Source of the DNA: Mycobacterium sp. 1245111.1
GTDB taxonomy: Bacteria > Actinomycetota > Actinomycetes > Mycobacteriales > Mycobacteriaceae
NCBI RefSeq assembly: GCF_001673405.1
Contig: NZ_LZLV01000093.1
Location: forward strand, 1 to 64,000
DNA length: 64,000 nt
Direction of reading: 5' to 3'
In this document: positions 1 through 7,738 of the stretch, one piece after another
Position numbering within the stretch: position 1 is the first letter of the stretch
How the letters are laid out: each line of letters opens with the position of its first letter
Program-made: the position numbers and the translations under genes
The notes under the pieces: generated by a model
The model's database searches: none
What the model saw: the letters and a program-made list of their open reading frames with translations, nothing else
What the model was told of the DNA's origin: nothing

Positions 1-243
1 CGGCCCACACCGACCGGCGCACCGACAGATGACGTTCTCCACACCGCATCCGGGCCGCGGCCGGTTCTGACCGGTGTAGTGGCCGCGATCCGAGACATCG
101 CCCGCCAGCGCGACGCAGGAATACTTAGCGACGCCGAATACTACGATCGCAAACATCAGCTGCTGGAACGCTCGTTCAAACACCCTGGTGTCTGCTCCTG
201 CGGATCGGCAGCGTGCCCAGCGGCGTCACCGGCCGACAATTAA
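1..243 (+). CDS. C-terminal fragment of a SHOCT-domain protein
   Basis: An open frame enters from the left edge and stops with TAA at 241-243, so only the last 80 residues are visible. The sequence IRDIARQRDAGILSDAEY, followed by a lysine and LL, fits the short C-terminal SHOCT motif (hydrophobic-x-x-L-x-x-G-x-L-[ST]-x-x-E-[FY]). This motif is usually found at the end of unrelated, often membrane-associated proteins and is thought to mediate oligomerisation. The tail after it is unusual for SHOCT proteins: CSCGSAAC is a Cys-rich stretch that could bind metal, which would suit the neighbouring metal-resistance genes. The gene converges on the ArsR gene and overlaps its end by four bases. The N-terminal part is outside the window, so the full function cannot be given. 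Confidence 0.6.
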   Translation, partial: RPTPTGAPTDDVLHTASGPRPVLTGVVAAIRDIARQRDAGILSDAEYYDRKHQLLERSFKHPGVCSCGSAACPAASPADN

Positions 244-746
244 GGCGTCGTCACTGCACCGCCGATGATCGCCGCCGCGTCGGCAGTCTCAGATACCAAC
301 GCCAACGCCAGCGGCGATGGCGCGAGCACGGTATTCACCAGCGTCACGCCGCGCGCCGTGAGCCCAAACACCAGCAGCCGTCCCTGTCGATGCGACGCGA
401 CAAGCGCGGCGTTCTTGAGCAGCCGCAGATGATGCGACACCAGATTCTGCCGCTTACCGACGATCCAGGCGAGATCGGTCACGCACAGCTCGCTGCCGGC
501 CAACAGCGACGCCGCGATCGTCAGCCGCGTCGGATCGGCCAACGTCTGCGCGGCCTGGGCCGCCGACGCGATCGCGGCGCGGTCGCTGACTGCCGACCGA
601 ATTTCCTCTGCGCGCCCACGCTCGACGCCCCGCAACGGATTAGCCCTCGCCGCCGACCCTTCCATTGCTGAACCGTAGCCGAGCTCATCGGAATCTAAAG
701 CTGTACGGGTATGCGCACCACCGCCGCTACAATTCGTGTCGAACAC
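240..746 (-). CDS. ArsR/SmtB-family metal-sensing repressor
   Basis: A winged-helix repressor of 168 aa at most. The core (LADPTRLTIAASLL, then the helix ELCVTDLAW, then the recognition helix region QNLVSHHLRLLKN) is the ArsR fold. ELCVTDLA sits where CadC/ArsR sensors carry their alpha-3 thiolate box, but only one of the two usual Cys is kept, so the ligand set is uncertain. There is another Cys near the N terminus if translation starts at 746. A second Met at 665 would give a 141-aa protein closer to family length, so the start is unsure. The gene is divergent from pacL-ctpC with a 324-bp spacer carrying an operator-like palindrome. It most likely controls that operon by metal-released repression. 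Family assignment is firm; the metal is inference. Confidence 0.85.
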   Translation of the reverse strand: MFDTNCSGGGAHTRTALDSDELGYGSAMEGSAARANPLRGVERGRAEEIRSAVSDRAAIASAAQAAQTLADPTRLTIAASLLAGSELCVTDLAWIVGKRQNLVSHHLRLLKNAALVASHRQGRLLVFGLTARGVTLVNTVLAPSPLALALVSETADAAAIIGGAVTTP

Positions 747-1070
747 GGCCGTTGTGACGACGGCTTTTTACCCAGGGGCGCTGCGGCCACTGTTGTCGGC
801 GCTGAACTACATCCCGACCGGACTCACGTTCGGCAGTTCTGAGTGCCTTCAGTCAGGTCCGTGACGGCTAAAACGTCGTGTGTGCGAGTGCCGATTAGTT
901 AGCTTAAACCGTTCCCGCATCCCCAAGCAGAAGCGGCGCTGCTCTGCGGCCGCCCGGTCACCGGTGGTAGACAGCGGAGAACGCGTCTGCCCGCCTTCTT
1001 GACTCATTGTCATATAGCGATACGCTGATGGATCAGGCATGGTGCCTGTTCTTGGAGGAGGAACGAAACA
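747..1070. other. Divergent intergenic region between arsR and pacL
   Basis: This 324-bp stretch separates the ArsR gene from pacL. No credible gene was seen; a 63-codon minus-strand frame has no ribosome site or family resemblance. It holds the operator-like palindrome at 1011-1030 and, close to pacL, a strong ribosome site (GGAGGAGG near 1053-1060). Confidence 0.6.
1011..1030 (+). promoter_or_regulatory. Operator-like palindrome upstream of pacL-ctpC
   Basis: The sequence CATATAGCGATACGCTGATG contains the inverted repeat AGCG-ATA-CGCT. It matches 18 of 20 bases of a site before the second pacL gene (6573-6592). It lies 40 bp before the pacL start. Conservation in front of two paralogous genes in otherwise dissimilar flanks argues for a binding site, presumably for one of the ArsR repressors in the island. 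Which repressor binds is not shown by sequence. Confidence 0.55.
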
Positions 1071-1346
1071 ATGTTGTGGAGTGGGCTCGCTGGGAAAGCG
1101 GCCGGAACCGTGGTCACCGGGATGGTCGGAGTCGGCGCCTACGAACTGGTCCGCAAGGCGGTCGGCAAGGCGCCGCTGCGCCGCGCGTCGATCGCTGCAG
1201 CGGAGCTCGGCCTGCGCGGCACCCGGCGCGCCGAGGTTGCCGCGGAGTCGGCGCGGTTACGTGTCGCCGATGTAGTGGCCGAGGCGCGCGAACGTCTCGG
1301 TGAGGAAGCCTCTCCCCCAGCCGCCGCGGCCGCCCACGACCACTGA
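1071..1346 (+). CDS. PacL-type (DUF1490) metallochaperone-like membrane protein
   Basis: A 91-aa protein of the DUF1490 family, the small partners of mycobacterial P-type ATPases (PacL proteins such as Rv3269 and Rv1993c). The N terminus has one membrane-spanning helix with a Gly-rich face (KAAGTVVTGMVGVGAY). Next comes the conserved VRKAVG..P..RAS..AAELGLRG.RRAEVAAESAR block, an Ala/Glu-rich amphipathic helix, and a His/Asp tail (HDH) like the metal-binding end of PacL1. Known family members assemble with the ATPase into membrane efflux platforms and bind Zn-like metals at the C terminus. The start follows a strong GGAGGAGG site. ctpC begins 8 bp downstream, so the two are an operon. A paralogue lies at 6652-6996. 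Confidence 0.9.
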   Translation: MLWSGLAGKAAGTVVTGMVGVGAYELVRKAVGKAPLRRASIAAAELGLRGTRRAEVAAESARLRVADVVAEARERLGEEASPPAAAAAHDH

Positions 1347-1354
1347 TCGCCGCC

Positions 1355-3574
1355 ATGAGCGTTGACGACGCGACAACGGCGGTCCTATCCGATGCGGCGG
1401 GGCGCATGCGAGTTCATGTGCCTTGGGTGCGGTCGAATTCGCGTCGGGCGGTGGCTGTTGAGGAGGCGGTTGATAACGAGGTCGGTGTCCGCGCGGTGCA
1501 CGCCTACCCTCATACCGGGTCGGTGGTGGTGTGGTATTCGCCCAGACGTTGTGACCGCTCGGCCATCCTGGCGGCGATCGAAGCCGCGAAAAACTTTGCC
1601 GCCGAATTGATCCCCGCCCGCACCCCGCGCTCAGCCGACGTGAACAACGCGGAGGTTCTGCGCATCGCGATCGGCGGTGCCGCGCTGGTGTTACTCGGGG
1701 TGCGCCGCTACGGATTCCGCCGTCCCCCACTGCTAGGCCGCAACGGCCAACTGGTGGCCACCGGCGCCACCGTCTTCATGGGTTATCCGTTCTTCAGGGG
1801 GGCCTTGCGTTCCCTGCGCAGCGGGCGAGCCGGCACCGACACCCTGGTCACGGTAGCCACCGTCGCCAGCATGGTGCTCCGCGAAAACGTCGTGGCACTC
1901 ACGGTGCTGTGGCTACTCAACATCGGGGAATATCTGCAAGAACTAACGTTGCGCCGCACCCGCCGCGCGATCGCGGACCTGCTGCGCGGCACCGCGGACA
2001 CCGCTTGGATCCGCGCCGTTGACGGCAGCGAGGTGCAGGTACCCATTGACACGCTGGCCATCGGTGACGAGGTCATTGTGCACGACCACGTCGCTATCCC
2101 CGTCGACGGTGAGGTCGTCGACGGGGAGGCGGTGGTCGACCAGTCTGCAATTACTGGGGAAACCATGCCGGTCAGCCTCAGCGCCGGCGCCGTTGTCCAC
2201 GGCGGGTCGGTCGTGGTGCGCGGCCGGCTCGTGGTCCGCGCCAGCGCCGTGGGCAGTGATACCACGATCGGTCGCATCATCAGCCGCGTGGAGGAAGCCC
2301 AAAACGACCGGGCCCCCATCCAGACCGTGGGTGAGAACTTCTCCCGCCGCTTCGTGCCCATCTCGTTCCTGGTGTCCGCGCTCACCTTGGTGCTCACCGG
2401 TGACGTGCGCCGGGCTATGACGATGCTGTTGATCGCTTGCCCCTGCGCGGTGGGGTTGTCGACGCCCACCGCGATCAGCGCGGCGATCGGCAACGGTGCA
2501 CGCCGCGGCATCCTGATCAAGGGCGGATCGCACCTCGAGCAGGCCGGCCGGATCGATGCGATCGTCTTCGACAAGACGGGCACGCTGACCGTGGGCCGCC
2601 CGGTCGTCACCAATGTCATCGCGCTCCATAAGGATTGGCAGCCCGAACAGGTACTCGCCTACGCGGCGAGCTCAGAAATCCACTCCCGCCACCCGCTCGC
2701 TGAGGCAGTAATCCGTTCCACCGAGGAACGACGGATCATCATCCCCCCGCATGAAGAGTGCGAGGTTCTCGTTGGGCTCGGGATGCGGACCTGGGCCGAT
2801 GGCCGGGTGCTGCTGTTGGGCAGCCCCTCGCTGTTGGGCGCCGAAAACGTCCGGGTCTCCAAAAAAGCCACCCAGTGGGTTGAGGATCTGCGCAAAGAAG
2901 CCGAGACCCCGCTGCTGCTGGCGGTCGACGGCACACTGGTTGGTCTGATCAGTTTGCGTGACGAAGTCCGCACCGAGGCACCAGCAGTGCTGAACAAGCT
3001 GCGCGACAACGGAATCCGGCGCATTGTCATGCTCACCGGTGACCACCCCGACACTGCCGAGGTGGTGTCCCGCGATCTCGGCATCGACGAATGGCGCGCC
3101 GAAGTACTACCCGAAGACAAATTACAGGTCGTCCGCGAACTGCAAGACGAGGGCTACATCGTGGGCATGGTCGGCGACGGCGTCAACGACGCACCCGCGC
3201 TGGCCACCGCCGATATCGGCATCGCCATGGGCCTGGCCGGCACTGACGTCGCCGTCGAAACTGCAGACGTCGCGCTGGCCAATGACAACCTTGAGCGTCT
3301 CCTCGACGTGCCTGACCTGGGCACACACGCTGTCCGAGTGATACGGCAGAACTACGGCATGTCTATAGCCGTCAACTCCATCGGCCTGCTCATGGGTGCC
3401 GGCGGCGCACTGTCACCGGTATTGGCCGCGATCCTGCACAACGCCTCATCGGTGGCCGTAGTGACCAACAGTTCCCGACTCATCCGATATCAACTCAGTA
3501 ACGGCAAACACGCCGCCGCAAATAGTCACTCGGCCACTGCCTCGGAGCTCGCCGCGCAAGTGGAAAGCCCGTGA
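1355..3574 (+). CDS. ctpC: CtpC-type P1B metal-exporting ATPase
   Basis: A 739-aa P-type ATPase closely resembling mycobacterial CtpC. Visible motifs, in order: a degenerate N-terminal heavy-metal-associated domain without a CxxC (residues about 15-80), the actuator loop with TGE (SAITGETMPV), the membrane motif CPCAVGLSTPTA, the phosphorylation loop DKTGTLTVG, the P1B HP motif (SRHPLAEA), and the hinge GDGVNDAPAL. CPC in the sixth transmembrane helix marks soft and transition metals. CtpC in M. tuberculosis is linked to Zn/Mn export and works with PacL1. The gene sits 8 bp after pacL and should be co-expressed with it. All catalytic motifs are intact, so the pump looks functional. Metal specificity is inferred from the relative. 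Confidence 0.93.
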   Translation: MSVDDATTAVLSDAAGRMRVHVPWVRSNSRRAVAVEEAVDNEVGVRAVHAYPHTGSVVVWYSPRRCDRSAILAAIEAAKNFAAELIPARTPRSADVNNAEVLRIAIGGAALVLLGVRRYGFRRPPLLGRNGQLVATGATVFMGYPFFRGALRSLRSGRAGTDTLVTVATVASMVLRENVVALTVLWLLNIGEYLQELTLRRTRRAIADLLRGTADTAWIRAVDGSEVQVPIDTLAIGDEVIVHDHVAIPVDGEVVDGEAVVDQSAITGETMPVSLSAGAVVHGGSVVVRGRLVVRASAVGSDTTIGRIISRVEEAQNDRAPIQTVGENFSRRFVPISFLVSALTLVLTGDVRRAMTMLLIACPCAVGLSTPTAISAAIGNGARRGILIKGGSHLEQAGRIDAIVFDKTGTLTVGRPVVTNVIALHKDWQPEQVLAYAASSEIHSRHPLAEAVIRSTEERRIIIPPHEECEVLVGLGMRTWADGRVLLLGSPSLLGAENVRVSKKATQWVEDLRKEAETPLLLAVDGTLVGLISLRDEVRTEAPAVLNKLRDNGIRRIVMLTGDHPDTAEVVSRDLGIDEWRAEVLPEDKLQVVRELQDEGYIVGMVGDGVNDAPALATADIGIAMGLAGTDVAVETADVALANDNLERLLDVPDLGTHAVRVIRQNYGMSIAVNSIGLLMGAGGALSPVLAAILHNASSVAVVTNSSRLIRYQLSNGKHAAANSHSATASELAAQVESP

Positions 3575-3845
3575 CAACGCCTCAGGGCGCAGGTCTGACC
3601 CCAACGCTGCTGACCGCTGATACTCCGGTCGGGCAGCATCGACGCGGGTGGTACAAGCGCCGGATTGCGGGCGCGGCCAGCCGAAGGGCTTCAGGCCAAT
3701 GCTGGTGTAGACCCGGCAGTGTGACATTCGGACGTGCGGCCGCCGCGGGTGCGCCGCGCTGCTCGCAGAGCATCCGCCATCTCACGACCTCCAAGGGTTC
3801 ACCGTCGTAATTGACCGCAGCCAGTGGAGCGGCGCAGAGGACGTC

Positions 3846-4199
3846 TTGAACGGCACAAGGCGCGGCCACCGGAACAGGATACGCGCGACACGCGGCGTCG
3901 CGCTAGGGACGGTTGCGGCACTGCTGTTGCCTGCGCCGGCATCAGCCGATGCAGCCGACGATGCATTCATCGCCGCGCTGCAGCAGCACGGCATTGCCTA
4001 TATGAATCGCGATGCGACTACAGCCGCGGGCCGAGGGGTCTGCGACTGGCTAGACCAAGGTCTGTCTCCGGCAGTCATTATTCTGACAGTCCGCAAACGG
4101 ACGGATCTTTCTGCGCATACCGCCGCATACTTCTTCGGCGCCGCGGTGACGTCTTACTGCTCGCAATACAGCAGCGACGTCGATACTTCGGCGTCCTAA
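3846..4199 (+). CDS. Secreted DUF732-family protein
   Basis: A 117-aa protein with a typical Sec signal peptide: basic start (GTRRGHRNRIRATRG), hydrophobic core (VALGTVAALLLPAPASA) and an A-x-A type cleavage site before DAADDAF. The mature part has the DUF732 pattern of D..F...L...GI......A...G..VC.WL..G, ending with a paired Cys in SYCSQY; two Cys probably form a disulfide. These small proteins are common in mycobacteria and exported to the cell envelope, but their function is unknown. The start used here is TTG at 3846, the first possible start before the signal peptide. It follows ctpC by about 270 bp and may be a separate unit. Confidence 0.72.
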   Translation: MNGTRRGHRNRIRATRGVALGTVAALLLPAPASADAADDAFIAALQQHGIAYMNRDATTAAGRGVCDWLDQGLSPAVIILTVRKRTDLSAHTAAYFFGAAVTSYCSQYSSDVDTSAS

Positions 4200-4631
4200 C
4201 AGATGCACCCGCGTACCGCTGCGTGAAACTGTCGCAGCGCCCACGCCCGGATGCGAAGCGCATAGGGGCTAACGTCGCCCGACAGATCGCTGTCCTAGCG
4301 ATGCCTACCCAACAGATTACGGAAGCCGCGGCGATCTTGACTAATGCTCATCGCGACCACAAGTGCGTGCCACGGCTTTGACGGCAGACTTCAACGCTCG
4401 TCGACGCTCACCTGCCGCTCTGTCGCTGACAGTGATGAGTTGCTACTAACGGTTCTTAGGCACCGTGCTGGGGTTTCCGTCCTGCGCGGCGCTCATGTCC
4501 AGCAGCCGCATCAGCCCATCGCCCAATGCACGACCATTACTCGGCTCATCAGACCGCCGGCGATGAACGGACGCCACTCGGGCTATCACGCGCCGACATC
4601 AACGATCGCGGCCTAGGGGGTCGGCGCGGAG
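4200..4631. other. Region without a supported gene
   Basis: 432 bp between the DUF732 gene and nmtR. Short frames exist on both strands but none has a ribosome site, a recognisable domain or mycobacterial codon pattern. The stretch has the ragged look of decayed sequence. No repeat or clear hairpin was noticed. Confidence 0.4.
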
Positions 4632-4994
4632 CTATACGGCGTCGTGGCTGCGGTCGCGAAGGCCTAAACGCAGATGCTCGCTGTGATACACAGCCTCGTC
4701 GAGAAGTTGGGCTACGTGACGGTCATAGAGGCTGTACACGATGCTACGCCCAGAGCGGGTGCCGGTGACCAGACCGAGGTTGCGAAGCAGCCGCAACTGG
4801 TGAGAGACCAGCGACTGCTCCAGGCCGATCGCCTCGGCTAGTTCAGTAACCGAACAGGAGCCTTGGCGTAGCTCGGTCAGAATCATCAGCCGGCTCGGAG
4901 TCGCCAACGCCTGCAGCGTGGTCGCGACATGAGCGAGCGCATCGGAATCCAGACGTCCGACCGGGCGGTCACGCCCTTGCACACCGTGTCCCAC
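4632..4994 (-). CDS. nmtR: NmtR-like nickel/cobalt-sensing ArsR repressor
   Basis: 120 aa, close to M. tuberculosis NmtR over its whole length. It starts GTG and reads MGHGV, giving the Gly2-His3 N-terminal ligand pair of NmtR. The DNA-binding core is ATPSRLMILTEL..GSCSVTELAEAIGLEQSLVSHQLRLLRNLGLV. The alpha-5 sensing site is well kept: D and H in SLYDRHVAQ, then H in VYHSEH, followed by RLGLRDRSH. One family His (the HLHLG position) is Arg here, so metal affinity may differ. NmtR proteins repress a CtpJ-type exporter until Ni or Co binds. The adjacent ctpJ on the other side is a ruin (5263-5588), so this repressor may instead act on the intact ctpJ at 7739. An inverted repeat GAATG-N7-CATTC at 5025-5041 is a candidate operator. 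Confidence 0.88.
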   Translation of the reverse strand: MGHGVQGRDRPVGRLDSDALAHVATTLQALATPSRLMILTELRQGSCSVTELAEAIGLEQSLVSHQLRLLRNLGLVTGTRSGRSIVYSLYDRHVAQLLDEAVYHSEHLRLGLRDRSHDAV

Positions 4995-5262
4995 ATTCTC
5001 AGTCTACTGCGACGCCCAGCTGAAGAATGGTTCATACATTCGATAGCGTCCGGCCGGCTCCTTGCCCACCCATTTTCGAAGTGACCGCATGGCAGTGTCT
5101 GCGATGTTCACGAGCCCCTGGTACAGCTACCAGCGTCGTCGCAGCGTACGTCCTTAACGAGATGTGCTGGGCGGCAACGGAATTGACGCTGATGATGGTC
5201 GTTGATCTCACAAATTTCAGGGGCCGGTGCGGGTGTAGTGGGAACTTAACCTGACTCGTGGG

Positions 5263-5588
5263 TTGGAACCCGGACTAACGGGCCGGGCGCGCACGCCCGG
5301 AAAGACCCCCGAAATGGACCTGTTGATGGTGCTGCCGCGATCGCGGCGGCGGCGATCAGGCAAATTACTGACAGTGCCATTGCTCATCGTGATCTTCGCG
5401 ACCTCTGTGGGCCAGAGGCGCCGGCGACCGCGCGCACCCAAGACCGCGCACCGGGGCCTCGTACGCGGACTGCTCGACCTAACCCTGAGACAGCGACACA
5501 AGTCTCGTCCGAAGGTGAGGAGCAACCCGTGATAGCCGTTGATCGAGCGGTCGGTGATGTCGTCGCGATGCGGCCTGATGAGCGGGAA
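5263..5588 (+). pseudogene. Remnant of a ctpJ-like P-type ATPase
   Basis: Pieces of the actuator-domain half of a P1B-4 ATPase can be read in more than one frame. In one frame: EPGLTG, DLLMV, LLIVIFATS and RGLLDL. After a frame change: PETATQVSSEGEEQPVIAVD followed by RAVGDVVAMRPDERE. These line up in order with EPGLAG, DLLMI, LLIVIFATS, RSLLNL, PERATLL and LTVGDVIVVRPGER of the intact ctpJ at 7739-9742. No phosphorylation motif or hinge follows, and the next 500 bp show nothing recognisable. The remnant is divergent from the intact nmtR, the usual nmtR-ctpJ arrangement, so this is a broken duplicate of the second module. True decayed borders may extend further on both sides. Confidence 0.8.
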
Positions 5589-6092
5589 AACCGCGGACAC
5601 GCCGCCCGCCATCATCACCCGCGATCAGGGCGGATTCCTGCCCGACCTTTCGCACGGTGAACCCGCACGCGCGCCCACACAACAGTCCTTGGCGCACGCC
5701 GACGCGCACCGAGGGGCGCATCATTAAAGTCCGGGTGCTGCGGCGCTGGGGCCAGCGCGATCGGCTACCTACTCGGGATCCATCCATCCGACCGCGGAAA
5801 GCCTGCCCACTCTCAATCCGTGTCGCCGCCCACGACGACACAACCGTGATCGTCGCCTCGACAGCCTGCGACTGCTCCGCAACACCGCCTGTCGCCGTGG
5901 CCGGTCCGCCAGCAACTGAACCGCCCTCGACGCGGGGAATGAGGAACTGCAGCGTCGATGGAGAAGACGTTCAGATACCTATTATTTGTGCCCAACTACC
6001 CCCGAAGCGCCTGCACCCGGCTCATCAGGCGCCTGCGATCATGAAAAAGATGAACCGCGCGCGCCAATCGACCGGGGTCTGTGAACGCCCGT

Positions 6093-6422
6093 TTAGTGGT
6101 GCTCGTACCGGCCGTGATAACCGCCGCCGAACAGTCCACCAAGAAAGCCTCCCCGCTGCTGCGGATAGTGCTGGGGCGGCATGTACTGCTGCGGCTGCGC
6201 TGAATACTGCTGAGGCGGAGCTGGCTGTGGGCCAGATCCATAGAAATTCGCTTCGGCCTGCGCCAGTACCTCCAGTTCACCGCGGTCGAGAAAGATGCCA
6301 CCGCATCCGGTGCATTGATCAATCTCGACCCCGAAGCGATGTACCGGCAACATCTGCGCCACACACTTCGGGCATGCGATAGGCGCCTTGGGCTCCGGTC
6401 TTGTGTGATCAGACACCGACAT
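6093..6422 (-). CDS. Zinc-ribbon (TFIIB-type) small protein with Gln/Pro/Gly-rich tail
   Basis: 109 aa when started at the ATG at 6422, which follows a GGAAAGGAAG ribosome site; an upstream start would add 31 unlikely residues. Residues about 14-55 form a zf-TFIIB ribbon: CPKC, then about 20 residues with FGVEIDQC, then CTGCGGIFLDRGELE. The rest is low complexity: repeated QPQQY and PPQ, then GGFLGGLFGGGYHGRYEHH with a His-rich end. The family is widespread and of unknown role. The Gly-rich amphipathic end and His tail could contact membrane or metal. It sits between two metal-exporter modules and is divergent from the second pacL. A regulatory or metal-binding role is inference only. Confidence 0.78.
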   Translation of the reverse strand: MSVSDHTRPEPKAPIACPKCVAQMLPVHRFGVEIDQCTGCGGIFLDRGELEVLAQAEANFYGSGPQPAPPQQYSAQPQQYMPPQHYPQQRGGFLGGLFGGGYHGRYEHH

Positions 6423-6572
6423 ACCAATCTTCCTTTCCTGTTGGGACGACCCCGCACCCACCCATGCATACATAGGAATTAATGCATGCATATCAGATGT
6501 TGCTGGTATCCGCATCGGCCTGGCCCTCCCACAACTAAGTCGGCCAGCGCCCCGCGGACTTTGTCACATTAA

Positions 6573-6592
6573 CATATTGCGATACGCTTATG
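6573..6592 (+). promoter_or_regulatory. Second copy of the pacL operator-like palindrome
   Basis: CATATTGCGATACGCTTATG differs from the site at 1011-1030 at two of 20 positions. The conserved centre is GCGATACGC. It lies 59 bp before the second pacL start, in an AT-richer patch that also faces the minus-strand zinc-ribbon gene. A shared ArsR-type repressor for both pacL genes is the simplest reading. Confidence 0.55.
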
Positions 6593-6651
6593 TAATAGGT
6601 AAACGCTGTTCGTACTAGGCCTGGACGGCTCACCGACAGAGGAGTGGGTAC

Positions 6652-6996
6652 ATGTTTCCGCATGGACTTTTGATCAAAGCGGCCCAAACGGTGTTCTCCG
6701 GGCTCGTCGGGGTCAGCGCCTACGAGGTCGTCCGAAAAGCGGTCGGCTCGGCTCCGGTACATCGCGCCAGCGTTGGCGTCACAGAATTAGGTTTGCGCGG
6801 CGGCCGGCGCGCTGAAGTTGCCGCGGAGTCGGCTCGCGTGAAACTGGCTGGCGTCGTCTCCGAAGCTCGCGAACGAATCGGCAATGACACTGCCCCAACG
6901 ACCGCCGAGCACACCACGAGCGACACCAAGGCAACCGCCGCCGGTAAAGAAGGAGCGCTAAGCGACCGCTATTCCACCAGCGATCACCATGGGTGA
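6652..6996 (+). CDS. Second PacL-type (DUF1490) protein, without an adjacent ATPase
   Basis: 114 aa, clearly paralogous to the protein at 1071-1346: same membrane helix (AAQTVFSGLVGVSAYEVVRK), same VRKAVGSAP..RAS block, and the same GLRGGRRAEVAAESAR stretch. The C-terminal extension is longer, rich in Thr/Asp/Lys, and ends SDHHG, again a possible metal-binding tail. The start follows GAGGAG at a good distance. No P-type ATPase follows; the next 330 bp are empty and then come the broken nmtR and ctpJ, which faces the same way. It may serve CtpC or CtpJ from a distance, or be left over from a lost operon. Confidence 0.85.
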   Translation: MFPHGLLIKAAQTVFSGLVGVSAYEVVRKAVGSAPVHRASVGVTELGLRGGRRAEVAAESARVKLAGVVSEARERIGNDTAPTTAEHTTSDTKATAAGKEGALSDRYSTSDHHG

Positions 6997-7327
6997 CACG
7001 CTGGGGTTTGGCAGTGGTTAGCGCCGATACTTACTTCGCGATCGCCGCGCGATGGTCGCGATGCTCCGGCCGCCATAGACGCCGATCCGCCGACAGCCAT
7101 GGCGAGGCTCGTCTCGTCCTTGACGATTAACGCTTTTTGATGCCCTCAGGTGATCGCGAGCACGCACGCATCCCGGCTAGTTCGGGGGCCTCGGTCCTTG
7201 GTCGGCGGGTGCAGCGCCGCAGTCCCCGCCGTTGTCTATTCAGGTATCGGATCGTTCGTGCCCGGTGGCGAAGCGACCTACATCCTGAGTGAGGAGGGAA
7301 CGTCTTCGCTGAAGCTTATGCGCGCGG
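6997..7327. other. Region without a supported gene
   Basis: 331 bp between the second pacL and the broken nmtR. A 91-codon frame from 7150 shows no domain and runs antisense into the nmtR pseudogene. The position just after pacL is where an ATPase gene would be expected, but no P-type ATPase motif could be read here in any frame. Confidence 0.4.
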
Positions 7328-7637
7328 TTAAGCCTTCGCGTAGCGGCGGCACTCGTCGAGCAGCATCGCGACGTGGTTGTCGTACAGGCGGTAGACCACG
7401 GTGCGGCCCTCACGAGTGCCGGTGACCAGACCCAGCGCCCGCAGCAGACGTAGTTGATGCGAAGCCGCGGACTGCTCCATCTCTACGGCGGCGGTGAGCT
7501 CGGTAACCGAGCACGCGCCGTATCGCAGCCGGGTCAAGATCCGCAGCCGACTCGGGGTGGCCAGGGATTGCCGCCGCTGCCGGCTCGGCGTCGAGTTGCG
7601 CAGGTGGGGTGACCCGGACTAGCACGCCGTGGCCCAT
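7328..7637 (-). pseudogene. nmtR-like repressor disrupted by a frameshift
   Basis: The N terminus MGHGVLVRVTPPAQLDAEP reads from an ATG at 7637 in one frame. The HTH and sensing part (LATPSRLRILTRLRYGACSV, then TELTAAVEMEQSAASHQ and LYDNHVAMLLDE) reads in another frame and stops at 7328. Between LD and LATPS the gene is about 14 bp shorter than the intact nmtR at 4632-4994, which explains the shift. The downstream frame has no ATG or GTG before the HTH; only a TTG at 7537 inside it could start translation, and that would delete helix 1. It also lacks the His-rich end of NmtR. The divergent intact ctpJ lies 101 bp away, with ATGAA-N6-TTCAT at 7666-7681 as a candidate operator between them. Confidence 0.8.
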
Positions 7638-7738
7638 GCTTCGGCATCGTATCAACCCCGTAGACATGAACACACCTTCATTTGTTCCTGTATGGTGTGC
7701 CGTGTTCCCCTGCCCCACTTTCCTTCGGAGGAGACCGC

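Noticed and set aside
849-1040. 63-codon minus-strand frame between arsR and pacL
   Set aside because: It covers the operator-like palindrome, lacks a ribosome site and has no family resemblance.
3571-3810. 79-codon frame with GTG start overlapping the end of ctpC
   Set aside because: Product has no domain, odd Arg/Ser/Gly composition and no ribosome site of its own; the stop-start overlap alone is weak in this GC-rich DNA.
5588-6092. Further ctpJ remnants after the recognised scraps
   Set aside because: No P-type ATPase motif (phosphorylation loop, SPC, hinge) could be read in any frame.
7328-7537. Intact short ArsR gene starting at the TTG at 7537
   Set aside because: It would lack the first helix, and the matching MGHGV N terminus is found upstream in another frame; a frameshifted nmtR explains both better.
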